Source of the DNA: Gemmatimonadota bacterium
GTDB lineage: Bacteria > GCA-2686955
Assembly: GCA_002686955.1 (NCBI GenBank)
Contig: NYZA01000219.1
Coordinates: forward strand, 1 to 39,480
Reading direction: 5' to 3'
DNA: 39,480 nucleotides
Shown: piece by piece, positions 1-7,422 of the stretch
Layout of the letters: the number at the start of each line of letters is the position of its first letter
Position numbering within the stretch: position 1 is the first letter of the stretch
Translations under genes and position numbers: made by a program
The notes under the pieces: generated by a model
Database searches by the model: none
What the model was told of the DNA's origin: nothing
Seen by the model: only the letters and a program-made list of their open reading frames with translations

Positions 1-57
1 CACCGCCAGGGCACGAATCTGCGCCCCCTCGCGACGAAAGTTGGTGAGAAATGCGGG

Positions 58-450
58 CTAATCGGACGGGGATTTGCGCCGATTCCTGTCCTCGAAAAAG
101 GCACGCACCCTGTCGACGACCTCAGCGGGGCTGAAGGGCTTGGTGATGTAGTCCTCGACACCCAGGCGAAAGGCGATCTTCTTGTCGGCCATCTGACCGC
201 GCGCGGTGACGACGAATACCGGGATCGTGCGCCATTCCGCGTGACCACGCAGCCGTCCCACCAGTTCGATCCCGTCCATCTCCGGCATCATGATGTCGAG
301 GAGCACGAGGTCTGGAGGCGCGAGCTTGATCGATTCGACAGCAATTGCGCCGTTGCACGCTGTCTCTACACGGTAGCCCGCACGCTCGAGCTTGAATCGG
401 AGGATCTTCAAGATATTCGCGTCGTCGTCAACGATCAGAATGCGCTGCAT
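58..450 (-). CDS. Single-domain response regulator (CheY-like)
   Basis: This is a stand-alone receiver domain of about 130 residues and the likely phosphoacceptor for the histidine kinase just upstream. The acidic pocket is visible as DDD at residues 8-10. The phosphoacceptor Asp52 lies in LLDIMMPEMDG, the switch Thr in VVTARG, and the conserved Lys in DYITKPF. No DNA-binding or output domain follows, so it must act on a partner protein. The track ORF starts 12 residues earlier, but that extension is Arg-rich and lies inside the kinase reading frame. I take the ATG opening MQRILIVDDD, which leaves a 23-bp overlap with the kinase 3' end and implies co-transcription. The family call is firm; the partner is inferred from position. 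Confidence 0.93.
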   Translation of the reverse strand: MQRILIVDDDANILKILRFKLERAGYRVETACNGAIAVESIKLAPPDLVLLDIMMPEMDGIELVGRLRGHAEWRTIPVFVVTARGQMADKKIAFRLGVEDYITKPFSPAEVVDRVRAFFEDRNRRKSPSD

Positions 451-2686
451 CACTCTGGTTCTTCTGCCCGGTCGATCTCGCGCCAAAACGCGGCAAGGTT
501 ACTACGAACGAGGATCCCATGCCCACGACGCTCTTGGCGACGATATTCCCGCCGTGACGCTCCACTATTTCGCGCACGATCGTCAATCCGAGGCCGGTCC
601 CTCCGGTTTCCGTTGTCGATGACATATCGCCCCGAAAGAAACGATCGAAGATGCGGGGCAAGTACTGGGGTGGTATGCCATGTCCCTCGTCGCGCACTTC
701 CACCATCACCTCCACATCGTCGGAACGAAGACCGATCTCGATCGTGGCGCCGTCAGGGGAGTACTTGACGGCGTTGGAGATAAGATTGACGAATACTTGC
801 TCCAGCTTGTCCCGATCGCCGATGAGGTAGGTCGGTTCACGATCCACGCCCAGCGACTTGATCTCGATTCCCCGCGTTGCAGCCTGTTGCTCCATGATGA
901 CCGTGCTCGATGCGAGAAGATCGATCAAATTGAGATTCGACTGTCGGATCTCTATTTCGCCCGACTCGATGCGCGAGAGATCGAGAAAATCGTTGATCAA
1001 TGCTCCCAGGCGCCGGGCTTCAGAGCTGATGATCTGGGCGAACTCGGCGATCTCCGATTCGCTCAGCTCTTCTTCCAAGAGGATCTCCGAGAAACCCTGA
1101 ATCGAAGTCAGTGGTGTACGAAGCTCGTGCGAGACTGTCGACACCAGATCGGATTTCATCTGTTCCACACGTTTTTCTCGCGTGACGTCACGGAGCACGG
1201 TGACGATGCCTACGATGTCACGCCGGTTGTCGAAGACCCGCACGCTTCTTGCTTGCAGGGTTTGATTCGGACGATCCGACCCCTGATCGAGATCGAGGTT
1301 GGACGAGTAGACATGCCGGTGAGCAATTCCCGCCGCGGCATCGAGGTGTCGACTCAGGCCAACATGCTCGATGATTTCGTCACGGGGCCGTCCGACCGCG
1401 GTGATCTCGGGAACACCAAACCACCTTTCGAACTGTGTATTCAACAACCCGACGCGGCCATCTCTATCGATCACGAGCAAGCCATCGGCCATGTTCCGAA
1501 CGATCGCCTCGGTCTTCGACTTCTCACGCAGCACGTCGCGTAGATTCGCGGCTTGCTGGGCTTTGAAGCTCTGCGCAAGCCGATTGACCGCCCTTCCGAG
1601 CGCACCCACCTCATCGCGCGAAACCACCGGGGCCCGCACGCTGAACTCGCCCTCGGCGAGAGATTCGATCGCCTCGGCCGTCGCTCGGATCGGTCGAGCC
1701 ACGAGAGCAGAGAGCCAAGCCGCCGCGGCTACCGCCGTCATGACCGAGGCGAGTCCCCAAAGGACGAGCATCTGTCTCGCTCGGATGAGATTTCGAAGCC
1801 CTTGGGCGTCGGGTTCGACCAGGACGACGTGCCACCCGAGCTCAGGCAGATTCGACGCCATTCCGCGCACTTTCTCTCCGGCCCTTGGATCGGTGGCCGC
1901 CTTCTCGTAGGACAAGAGCTGCGTCAGACGGTCCCGCACCCCGGTTGCGACGATCGCCATCGGCGCCTCGCCGATGATCAGCGAACCCGGGGATCGATCG
2001 CTTCTCGCGGTTTCGTGGATCAATCGGCCCGCCGAGTCGGCGAGCAAGAGATCGAGACCTTCACGCACCGCTACATCGGAACATCGAGCGAGGAGTTGAT
2101 CGACGGAGAAACGAGCGACGAGAACACCCCGGTCCAGCGCAGGGATCGGGGACGGGATCGCGGCGGTGAGGATCTGCATCGATCGCCCCGGGAGCTGCGT
2201 GATCCGTCCGAAATGCAGACCGTTCTTCCTCAACGCCGAGTCGATGATGACATTGTCGCGCCGGGCGAGGATCTTCGCGTCGCGCTCTCCCGTCGCGGGG
2301 TCGACCAGGGCCACCTCCAGCTCAGGGGCCACCGCTTCGTCGTACGCCTTCCCGGTTCCTTCCAGCAGACTCAGAGAGAGCACGTCATCGTTATATCGAA
2401 CAAACGACTCGATCAGTCGATGCGTCGCGTAGGGGGATTCGTCTCCGACCACTCCGGCGGAAGCCGCCAGCTCCATGAGGCTCTTCCAGGGCCCCACAAA
2501 ACCCTCTGCGATGGTCAGATTCACGAGACCGAGAGTTGTCGCGTGACGACTATCGAGCGCGCGTTCGCTTTCGGAGGCGATCTCCTGGTGGAGCCACGCT
2601 CCCCCGAGCAGTGTCAAGCCCGCGGTGCATATCAGCAACACGGCCAGGTACTTCGATAGCAGATGTCGTGATGAGAGGAAAGGCAA
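428..2686 (-). CDS. Membrane sensor histidine kinase (sensor-HAMP-PAS-HisKA-HATPase)
   Basis: This inner-membrane sensor kinase has about 752 residues. A first membrane segment (LAVLLICTAGLTLL) is followed by an extracytoplasmic sensor region of about 250 residues and a second segment (VLWGLASVMTAVAAAAWL). Then come a HAMP linker, a PAS domain (VRNMADGLLVIDRDGRV), the HisKA phospho-acceptor (STVSHELRTPL) and a HATPase with N box (NLISNAVKYS), G1 (DEGHGIPP), F box (FDRFF) and G2 (GGTGLGL). All catalytic motifs look intact. The track ORF is 93 residues longer, but that extension is Arg/Ser-rich and overlaps the divergent peptidase promoter. The start chosen is the second of two adjacent TTG codons, 7 nt after GGAG; the first TTG (2689) is possible. 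Signal sensed is unknown. It overlaps the downstream response regulator gene. Confidence 0.92.
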   Translation of the reverse strand: MPFLSSRHLLSKYLAVLLICTAGLTLLGGAWLHQEIASESERALDSRHATTLGLVNLTIAEGFVGPWKSLMELAASAGVVGDESPYATHRLIESFVRYNDDVLSLSLLEGTGKAYDEAVAPELEVALVDPATGERDAKILARRDNVIIDSALRKNGLHFGRITQLPGRSMQILTAAIPSPIPALDRGVLVARFSVDQLLARCSDVAVREGLDLLLADSAGRLIHETARSDRSPGSLIIGEAPMAIVATGVRDRLTQLLSYEKAATDPRAGEKVRGMASNLPELGWHVVLVEPDAQGLRNLIRARQMLVLWGLASVMTAVAAAAWLSALVARPIRATAEAIESLAEGEFSVRAPVVSRDEVGALGRAVNRLAQSFKAQQAANLRDVLREKSKTEAIVRNMADGLLVIDRDGRVGLLNTQFERWFGVPEITAVGRPRDEIIEHVGLSRHLDAAAGIAHRHVYSSNLDLDQGSDRPNQTLQARSVRVFDNRRDIVGIVTVLRDVTREKRVEQMKSDLVSTVSHELRTPLTSIQGFSEILLEEELSESEIAEFAQIISSEARRLGALINDFLDLSRIESGEIEIRQSNLNLIDLLASSTVIMEQQAATRGIEIKSLGVDREPTYLIGDRDKLEQVFVNLISNAVKYSPDGATIEIGLRSDDVEVMVEVRDEGHGIPPQYLPRIFDRFFRGDMSSTTETGGTGLGLTIVREIVERHGGNIVAKSVVGMGSSFVVTLPRFGARSTGQKNQSDAAHSDR

Positions 2687-2766
2687 CAAAGATCTCCACT
2701 CCGCCGAGGGTCGGCATTTGGATTCTCTCTTCGGAGAGCAAAAACTGCAAGATGTACGGGAGCGTG

Positions 2767-2796
2767 TTGCGGTGATCTTGCTCCGGGGTTTACAAT
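2767..2796 (+). promoter_or_regulatory. Candidate sigma-70 promoter for the carboxypeptidase
   Basis: TTGCGG (2767-2772) and TACAAT (2791-2796) are 18 nt apart and lie 41 nt upstream of the peptidase ATG. The -10 element is close to consensus and the -35 is weak. It sits in the short divergent region between the kinase and peptidase genes. This is a pattern match only. Confidence 0.35.
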
Positions 2797-2837
2797 GGAG
2801 TGTGCGGGTCGCACCCTTACACCCCCCGGAGAACTCC

Positions 2838-5141
2838 ATGACTGCGTTTCTCAAATGGACCGCGTGCTGTGTAGTCCTCTGCGCCGCCCCATCGGCGCGA
2901 CCAGCCGGCGCCGCACCGAACGAACCCCAGCTACCCACCCGGATGCGGGTCCGAATCGATCTCAACAGTCAGCTCAAAGACCTCGAGCTGCTCGAGTCCG
3001 GCCTCGATCTCTTCGGCCTCGCCGGCGGCACCATCGAGGCATTCGTATCACCCGAGGAGAGGGACTTTCTCGAGGAGAACCTGGAGTACGAGCTCACCAT
3101 CCTGAGCAACGATATCTACGCCGAGTTCAGCGCCAAGCACGGCTTTCTGGGCAATGGAAACCTCCGAGATTACCGCAATTACGGCGAAAACACGGCTTTT
3201 CTCGCGGGTATTGAGTCCTCATATCCCGGGATCGCCCACCGCTTTCAAATCGGAACATCGCTCGAGGGCCGGGCGATCTGGGCCATGAAGATCTCTGATG
3301 ATGTCATGGAGGATGAAGACGAGCCCGAGATCCTCTACACGGCGATCCACCATTCGCGCGAACCGGTATCGAACGAAACCGTGCTGCAGCTCATCGAGCA
3401 GTTCGCCACCGGATATGGTATCGACCCGAACCTCACCGAGCTGGTAGACAACCGCGAGCTCTTTTTCGTGCCGATCGTCAATCCAGATGGATATGTGTAT
3501 GTGGATGATGTGGACCCCTACTGGCGCAAGAATCGCCGGGGCGGGTACGGCGTCGATCTGAATCGAAACTACGGCTTCAACTGGGGCTGGGACAACATCG
3601 GATCGAGCCCCTACACTTTCGACCAGACCTACCGTGGTTCCGGACCCTTCTCCGAACCTGAAACCGAAGCCATCCGCGATCTTTGCGAAGCCCGCGAATT
3701 CGTATTCGCCATGAACTTTCACACCTACGGTGAGTACTATTTGTGGCCTTGGGGCTACATTCCTTCTCCCACGTTAGATGATGAACTGTTTTCCGCGCAC
3801 GGAGACTCGCTGTCGGAGAACAACGGCTACACCTCGGGAATCGGTTCGATCGTTCTCTACATCACCAACGGCGATGCCGACGACTGGATGTACGGCGAGC
3901 AGGATACGAAAGCCAGGATATTCGCGCTGACGCCGGAGATCGGCGACGACTTCTGGCCCGCAAGCTGGAAGATCCAGGGATTCGTCGACGAGAACATCGG
4001 CCCGGCGGTCTACCTCGCGCGAAAGGCAGCGATGCCCTTCCAGCCACTGCCGCCAAGACCGCCCGTCGTCACCGCTCCTCCAGTGTCCAGCGACGCCTAC
4101 ACCATCGCATGGGACAATCGCAACAACGGTGACTATGACTTACCTACATCGTATCGCCTGGATGAAATGACCGGCCTGGATCGTGGCGAAGACGACCTTG
4201 AAGGATCGACCGAATCTTGGTCGGCGGCCGGCGGTTTCGCGCTTCGGACGAATCGCTACAAGAGCGCAACCCATTCCTTCTACTCCGGTCAGTCCCATCA
4301 AAACGTCTCGACATTGACGGCAACGCAGTACCTCTCGGTCGAGCCAGGAGACGTTTTCACGTTCTGGACGTGGTACGATATCGAGAGCAACTGGGACTAC
4401 GCCTACGTGCAGATCACCGATGACAACGGCCTGAGGTGGTCCAATCTGCCAGGCAATATCACGACCGATTACAACCCGAACGGCACCAATCAAGGCAATG
4501 GCATAACGGGCTCGTCGGGAGGTTGGATCGAAGCAACTTTCTCGCTGGCGGCATATTCAGACTCGAACGTAATCATGCGTTTCTCGTACAACACCGACCA
4601 AGCCGTAATCGAAGAGGGCATCTACGTCGATGATATCTCTCCGGTCGAGACATTTGACAACGTGACTACACTAGTATCCGCGACGCCTTTGTTCAACTAC
4701 GAAGTCTCGGGGCGAGCAGCGAGAGGGTACTACTATCGCGTGCGAGGGCAGGACGTCGATGGCCAATCGAGCGGCTGGTCTGCGCGCGTGTCGGTGAATG
4801 TCACCGATACCGATTTGGTGCTGACCCTCACACCGATCGCTACGACGGTTCCTAGAGGAGGGCAGCTGGAATATTCGGGTTCCGTGCACAACAACGGACC
4901 CGCGACCCAGAGCGTCGAAGTGTGGGCGGAAGTCAGACTTCCCAATGGCGATGGCTACGCCGGGAATCCGATTCTAGGACCGATCCCCGTGACGCTCGAT
5001 CCGGGCGAAATCGCTTCGCTGCAGGTAGTTCAGACTGTTCCGGGCAACGCTCCCGTCGGCACCTACACCTACTTGGGCGGTGCCGGCGGCCACCCGTTGG
5101 CTGAAACGAGTGATGTGTTCGCGCTGACGATCACCGAATAG
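2838..5141 (+). CDS. Secreted M14 zinc carboxypeptidase with C-terminal beta-sandwich domains
   Basis: This 767-residue exported metallo-carboxypeptidase should remove C-terminal residues from peptides outside the cytoplasm. An Ala-rich signal peptide spans about residues 1-26. A propeptide-like region (36-100) precedes the M14 domain (about 110-400). The zinc and substrate residues are present: H172 and E175 in HHSRE, N242-R243 in DLNRNYG, H295 in MNFHTYGEY, and the catalytic E367 in LTPEIGDDFW. After the catalytic domain come a jelly-roll region resembling the immune-inhibitor-A/MAM-like domain (about 440-620, ending EGIYVDDIS) and a final Ig-like domain (about 670-767). No cell-surface sorting tail was recognised. 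The ATG at 2838 has CCGGAG upstream and gives a clean signal peptide; the longer track ORF does not. It appears monocistronic, with a hairpin directly after the stop. Confidence 0.93.
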   Translation: MTAFLKWTACCVVLCAAPSARPAGAAPNEPQLPTRMRVRIDLNSQLKDLELLESGLDLFGLAGGTIEAFVSPEERDFLEENLEYELTILSNDIYAEFSAKHGFLGNGNLRDYRNYGENTAFLAGIESSYPGIAHRFQIGTSLEGRAIWAMKISDDVMEDEDEPEILYTAIHHSREPVSNETVLQLIEQFATGYGIDPNLTELVDNRELFFVPIVNPDGYVYVDDVDPYWRKNRRGGYGVDLNRNYGFNWGWDNIGSSPYTFDQTYRGSGPFSEPETEAIRDLCEAREFVFAMNFHTYGEYYLWPWGYIPSPTLDDELFSAHGDSLSENNGYTSGIGSIVLYITNGDADDWMYGEQDTKARIFALTPEIGDDFWPASWKIQGFVDENIGPAVYLARKAAMPFQPLPPRPPVVTAPPVSSDAYTIAWDNRNNGDYDLPTSYRLDEMTGLDRGEDDLEGSTESWSAAGGFALRTNRYKSATHSFYSGQSHQNVSTLTATQYLSVEPGDVFTFWTWYDIESNWDYAYVQITDDNGLRWSNLPGNITTDYNPNGTNQGNGITGSSGGWIEATFSLAAYSDSNVIMRFSYNTDQAVIEEGIYVDDISPVETFDNVTTLVSATPLFNYEVSGRAARGYYYRVRGQDVDGQSSGWSARVSVNVTDTDLVLTLTPIATTVPRGGQLEYSGSVHNNGPATQSVEVWAEVRLPNGDGYAGNPILGPIPVTLDPGEIASLQVVQTVPGNAPVGTYTYLGGAGGHPLAETSDVFALTITE

Positions 5142-5149
5142 GACTTTGA

Positions 5150-5183
5150 TGATACGATCTGCGGCTTCAGCCGGATCGTATCA
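5150..5183 (+). terminator. Strong hairpin after the carboxypeptidase gene
   Basis: A perfect 10-bp inverted repeat (TGATACGATC / GATCGTATCA) encloses a second small stem, GGCT/AGCC, with a 2-nt loop. It begins 8 nt after the peptidase stop and ends 2 nt before the GTG of the methyltransferase gene. There is no U-tract, so intrinsic termination is uncertain. It could equally limit translation of the next gene, since no Shine-Dalgarno sequence is visible between hairpin and GTG. Confidence 0.5.
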
Positions 5184-5185
5184 GC

Positions 5186-5662
5186 GTGAACAGACTTCCG
5201 ATCGCCATACTCGACAACGTCAGGAGCGCTCATAATGTGGGCGCGATCTTCCGCACGGCCGATTGCGCCGGTCTGGAGCGGATCGATCTGTGCGGAATGA
5301 CCTCCCGTCCCCCGAATCCGAAACTGGCGAAGACGGCGCTCGGGGCGGAGTCGGTGGTTCCTTGGCGCTGCTTCGAATACGCCACCGAGGCGGTCATCGA
5401 GGCCCGTCTGGAAGGTCGAGCAATCGTCGCGATCGAGACAGCGGAAGAGGCTCGGAGTCTTTATGAATGCGAGATCCCCAATCGCTCCGCCCTGGTGATG
5501 GGGCACGAGGTCTTCGGAGTCTCGCCTGAGGTTTTGGCGCTCGCGGATACTTCGGTGCGCATCCCGATGTTGGGCGCCAAATCCTCGCTGAACGTGGCGA
5601 CAACCTTCGGTGTCGTGGCCTACGAGCTTCTCCGGCGCTCGGGCTCGAAGGAGGGACGATGA
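5186..5662 (+). CDS. TrmH/SpoU-family RNA 2'-O-methyltransferase
   Basis: This compact SPOUT methyltransferase of 158 residues transfers a methyl group from S-adenosylmethionine to a ribose 2'-OH of tRNA or rRNA. The three SpoU motifs are clear: motif 1 NVRSAHNVGAIFRTADCAG near the N-terminus, motif 2 MGHEVFGVS around residue 109, and motif 3 IPMLGAKSSLNVATTFGV at the C-terminus, which forms the knotted cofactor site. There is no N-terminal substrate-binding extension, so it matches the small TrmH/TrmL-like type; the exact target nucleotide cannot be told. It starts with GTG right after a strong hairpin and overlaps tolQ by 4 bp (ATGA), so it is probably the first gene of the tol operon. A later start would remove motif 1, which supports 5186. 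Confidence 0.88.
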   Translation: MNRLPIAILDNVRSAHNVGAIFRTADCAGLERIDLCGMTSRPPNPKLAKTALGAESVVPWRCFEYATEAVIEARLEGRAIVAIETAEEARSLYECEIPNRSALVMGHEVFGVSPEVLALADTSVRIPMLGAKSSLNVATTFGVVAYELLRRSGSKEGR

Positions 5663-6351
5663 ACCGAATCGCGGCATCGCTGCTTCTGGGGAGCGCCGCG
5701 CTCGCCCAGTCCCCCGACACCCCAGTGCAACTCAGCGGCGCGCCGAGCGTCTTCTCGAGCGTTTTTCAGCTCAGGGGCGTCGGACTCGCGATCGTCGTGG
5801 TGCTGACGTTGCTCTCGCTGCTCTCCTGGGCCGTGATCATCGGCAAGAGCCGAGAGCTCCGCGCGGTCTACGGCGGCGGTCGCTCATTCCTGCGACAGCT
5901 GCGCGACGGTGCCCCCGTCAGCGCTCTCGCCTCGATCGCGTCCCCGTCGCCCCTGCCGCGCCTCGCGGAAAGGGCACTGAGAGCCGCTCACCAAGGGATC
6001 GATGCGGAGAGGACACTTCGGCGCTCGATGGCGGAATGCCAAGCGACACTGGAGTCCAAGCTCTCGATCCTCGCGACCGTGGCATCGATCGCCCCTTCAC
6101 TCGGCCTACTCGGAACGGTCTACGGCATCATGGAGACCTTCTTGGCCATCGGAGCCACCGGCTCGACCAGCATCAGCGTGGTTGCGCCGGGCGTGGCCGA
6201 TGCGCTGCTCACGACCCTCTTCGGTCTGGCGGTCGCGATTCCCGCCGTCGCGGGCTACAACCACTGCGTCCGACGGCTGAGACGCATCAATATCGATCTC
6301 GACAACGCGGTCTCGGAGATCTCCGATCGGGTCGCCGAGGTACCCACTTGA
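5659..6351 (+). CDS. tolQ: TolQ/ExbB-type proton channel subunit
   Basis: This inner-membrane MotA/TolQ/ExbB protein of 230 residues forms, with TolR, the proton-driven motor that energises TolA. Three membrane helices can be read: GLAIVVVLTLLSLLSWAVII (about 37-57), a second in the run TVASIAPSLGLLGTVYGI, and a third in ADALLTTLFGLAVAIPAVAG. The family signature PSLGLLGTVYGIMETF is intact. An N-terminal stretch (AASLLLGSAALAQS) looks like a signal peptide, giving the extra-long amino terminus seen in some ExbB proteins. The start ATG overlaps the trmH stop, and its own stop overlaps the tolR start (TTGA). The call as TolQ rather than ExbB rests on the following tolB-pal-cpoB genes. Confidence 0.93.
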   Translation: MNRIAASLLLGSAALAQSPDTPVQLSGAPSVFSSVFQLRGVGLAIVVVLTLLSLLSWAVIIGKSRELRAVYGGGRSFLRQLRDGAPVSALASIASPSPLPRLAERALRAAHQGIDAERTLRRSMAECQATLESKLSILATVASIAPSLGLLGTVYGIMETFLAIGATGSTSISVVAPGVADALLTTLFGLAVAIPAVAGYNHCVRRLRRINIDLDNAVSEISDRVAEVPT

Positions 6352-6749
6352 ACCACGACCGCCCGCTCGCCGAAATCAACGTCATCAACCTGGTGGACGT
6401 GATGCTGGTTCTGCTGGTGCTCTTCATCATCACCGCTCCGCTCCTCCGCGGCGGAATCGATGTGGAGCTGCCCCGGACCAGAGCCGCGAGGCCGCTCGAA
6501 TCGGCTCAGGGGATTCTCGTTACGGTGACCGAGGGGGGCGAGATCCTGGTCGACGGAGAAGAGACCGCGAAGGACGAACTGGTCGAAACGATCCGCGCCC
6601 GGCGGGGTGATCTGCTCTCCCCCGTCTACCTGGCCGGCGACAGTGGGGCGGACTACGGGGCGGTCGTTTCGGTGCTGGGGCTACTGACCGATGCGGGCGT
6701 CGATGGCGTGGGCTTGGTCGCGGAGCCCGCTCGACGAAGACGGAAGTGA
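6348..6749 (+). CDS. tolR: TolR/ExbD-type motor subunit
   Basis: This small protein of 133 residues has one membrane helix and a periplasmic domain; it is the TolQ partner and binds peptidoglycan in known TolR proteins. The conserved start of the family is seen as LAEINVINLVDVMLVLLVLF, with the essential membrane aspartate in NLVDVMLVL. The periplasmic part contains VTEGGEILVDGEE and LAGDSGADYG, as usual for ExbD/TolR. The track shows it only as the tail of a longer frame. The real start is the TTG at 6348, within TTGA at the tolQ stop. That fits the family length and the 4-bp coupling used elsewhere in this operon. It ends with a short basic tail. Confidence 0.92.
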   Translation: MNHDRPLAEINVINLVDVMLVLLVLFIITAPLLRGGIDVELPRTRAARPLESAQGILVTVTEGGEILVDGEETAKDELVETIRARRGDLLSPVYLAGDSGADYGAVVSVLGLLTDAGVDGVGLVAEPARRRRK

Positions 6750-6752
6750 TCG

Positions 6753-7415
6753 ATGAGAGGGGGGCTGGCACCCAGGACCAGCGATCTCGTTCTCTCCATC
6801 GCCCTCCACGCATTGGTGATCGGGCTGGTGGTCTTGCGCACGTCGCCGGGACCGACGCCTCAGTTGCCGAGGGTGTATCGCGTCGATCTCGTGCGACCCG
6901 AGCGAATCCCGCCGGCACCGGCGCCGCGGCAAAGGCCGAAGGAAGCGATACAGCCGCCAAAAGAAACCCAGGCGCGCCCGCGTCATCGGCCGGAGGCGCG
7001 CCCCCTTCCGCGCCAGGACGAGCCGAAGCGGGAGGAACGGGTCGAAGAGAAGAGAGAGGTGCAAACGGTCGAGCCGGTACCCCGAAATACGTCCACCGCC
7101 GCTCAAGTGGCGGGGCCGGTGCGCCTGGAGGGAGACATGCGCGTCGCGGACCCTTATCTCCAGCAAATCGTCGCCAGAATCAACCGGGGCTGGCAGACGA
7201 CTCGGGGCAGCGGTCAGGCACGCTGCGTGATCTACTTTCGAATCGTGCGTAGCGGAAAGGTGGAAGGTGTGAGAATCGAAAAAGCGTCGGGAAGCGTAGT
7301 CTTCGATCGTGCGGCATTGAGCGCCGTCAAGCGTGTCGGCCGATTCCTGCCTCTGCCGCCCTCGGTCCGCGATCGCTACCTGGGTGTGCACTTCGAATTC
7401 GTCCGGGAAGGGTGA
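6753..7415 (+). CDS. TolA/TonB-like periplasm-spanning protein
   Basis: This 220-residue protein takes the TolA position of the operon. A single N-terminal helix (LVLSIALHALVIGLVVL, about 12-28) anchors it in the inner membrane. A Pro/Arg/Glu-rich linker (about 45-115) crosses the periplasm. The C-terminal domain (about 128-220) matches the TonB/TolA C-terminal fold, with DPYLQQIVARINRGW and a TonB-like IEKASGSVVFDRAALSAVKRVGRFLPLP. The linker is short and proline-rich like TonB, not the long Ala/Lys/Glu helix of enterobacterial TolA. Position decides for a TolA role, linking the TolQR motor to Pal/TolB; a TonB family name is equally acceptable. It starts 3 nt after tolR. Confidence 0.87.
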   Translation: MRGGLAPRTSDLVLSIALHALVIGLVVLRTSPGPTPQLPRVYRVDLVRPERIPPAPAPRQRPKEAIQPPKETQARPRHRPEARPLPRQDEPKREERVEEKREVQTVEPVPRNTSTAAQVAGPVRLEGDMRVADPYLQQIVARINRGWQTTRGSGQARCVIYFRIVRSGKVEGVRIEKASGSVVFDRAALSAVKRVGRFLPLPPSVRDRYLGVHFEFVREG

Positions 7416-7422
7416 AGCGTCA

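Noticed and set aside
1-57. Possible start of another minus-strand gene at the left edge (GTG at 12-14 after GAGGGGG)
   Set aside because: Only a few codons are inside the window, so it cannot be told from chance.
1553-2659. 368-aa plus-strand ORF
   Set aside because: Antisense to the histidine kinase, Arg/His/Gln-rich, with no ribosome site or family resemblance.
2725-2738. Small CTCTC-TTCG-GAGAG hairpin upstream of the kinase
   Set aside because: A 5-bp stem with a stable loop, but too short and isolated to call a regulatory site.
2722-2750. Possible minus-strand promoter for the kinase (TTGCAG, 17 nt, GAGAAT)
   Set aside because: Both boxes match the consensus poorly; kept out of the feature list.
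5610-6347. Upstream part of the 379-aa ORF that ends as TolR
   Set aside because: Arg/Pro-rich shadow of tolQ; real TolR begins at the TTG at 6348.
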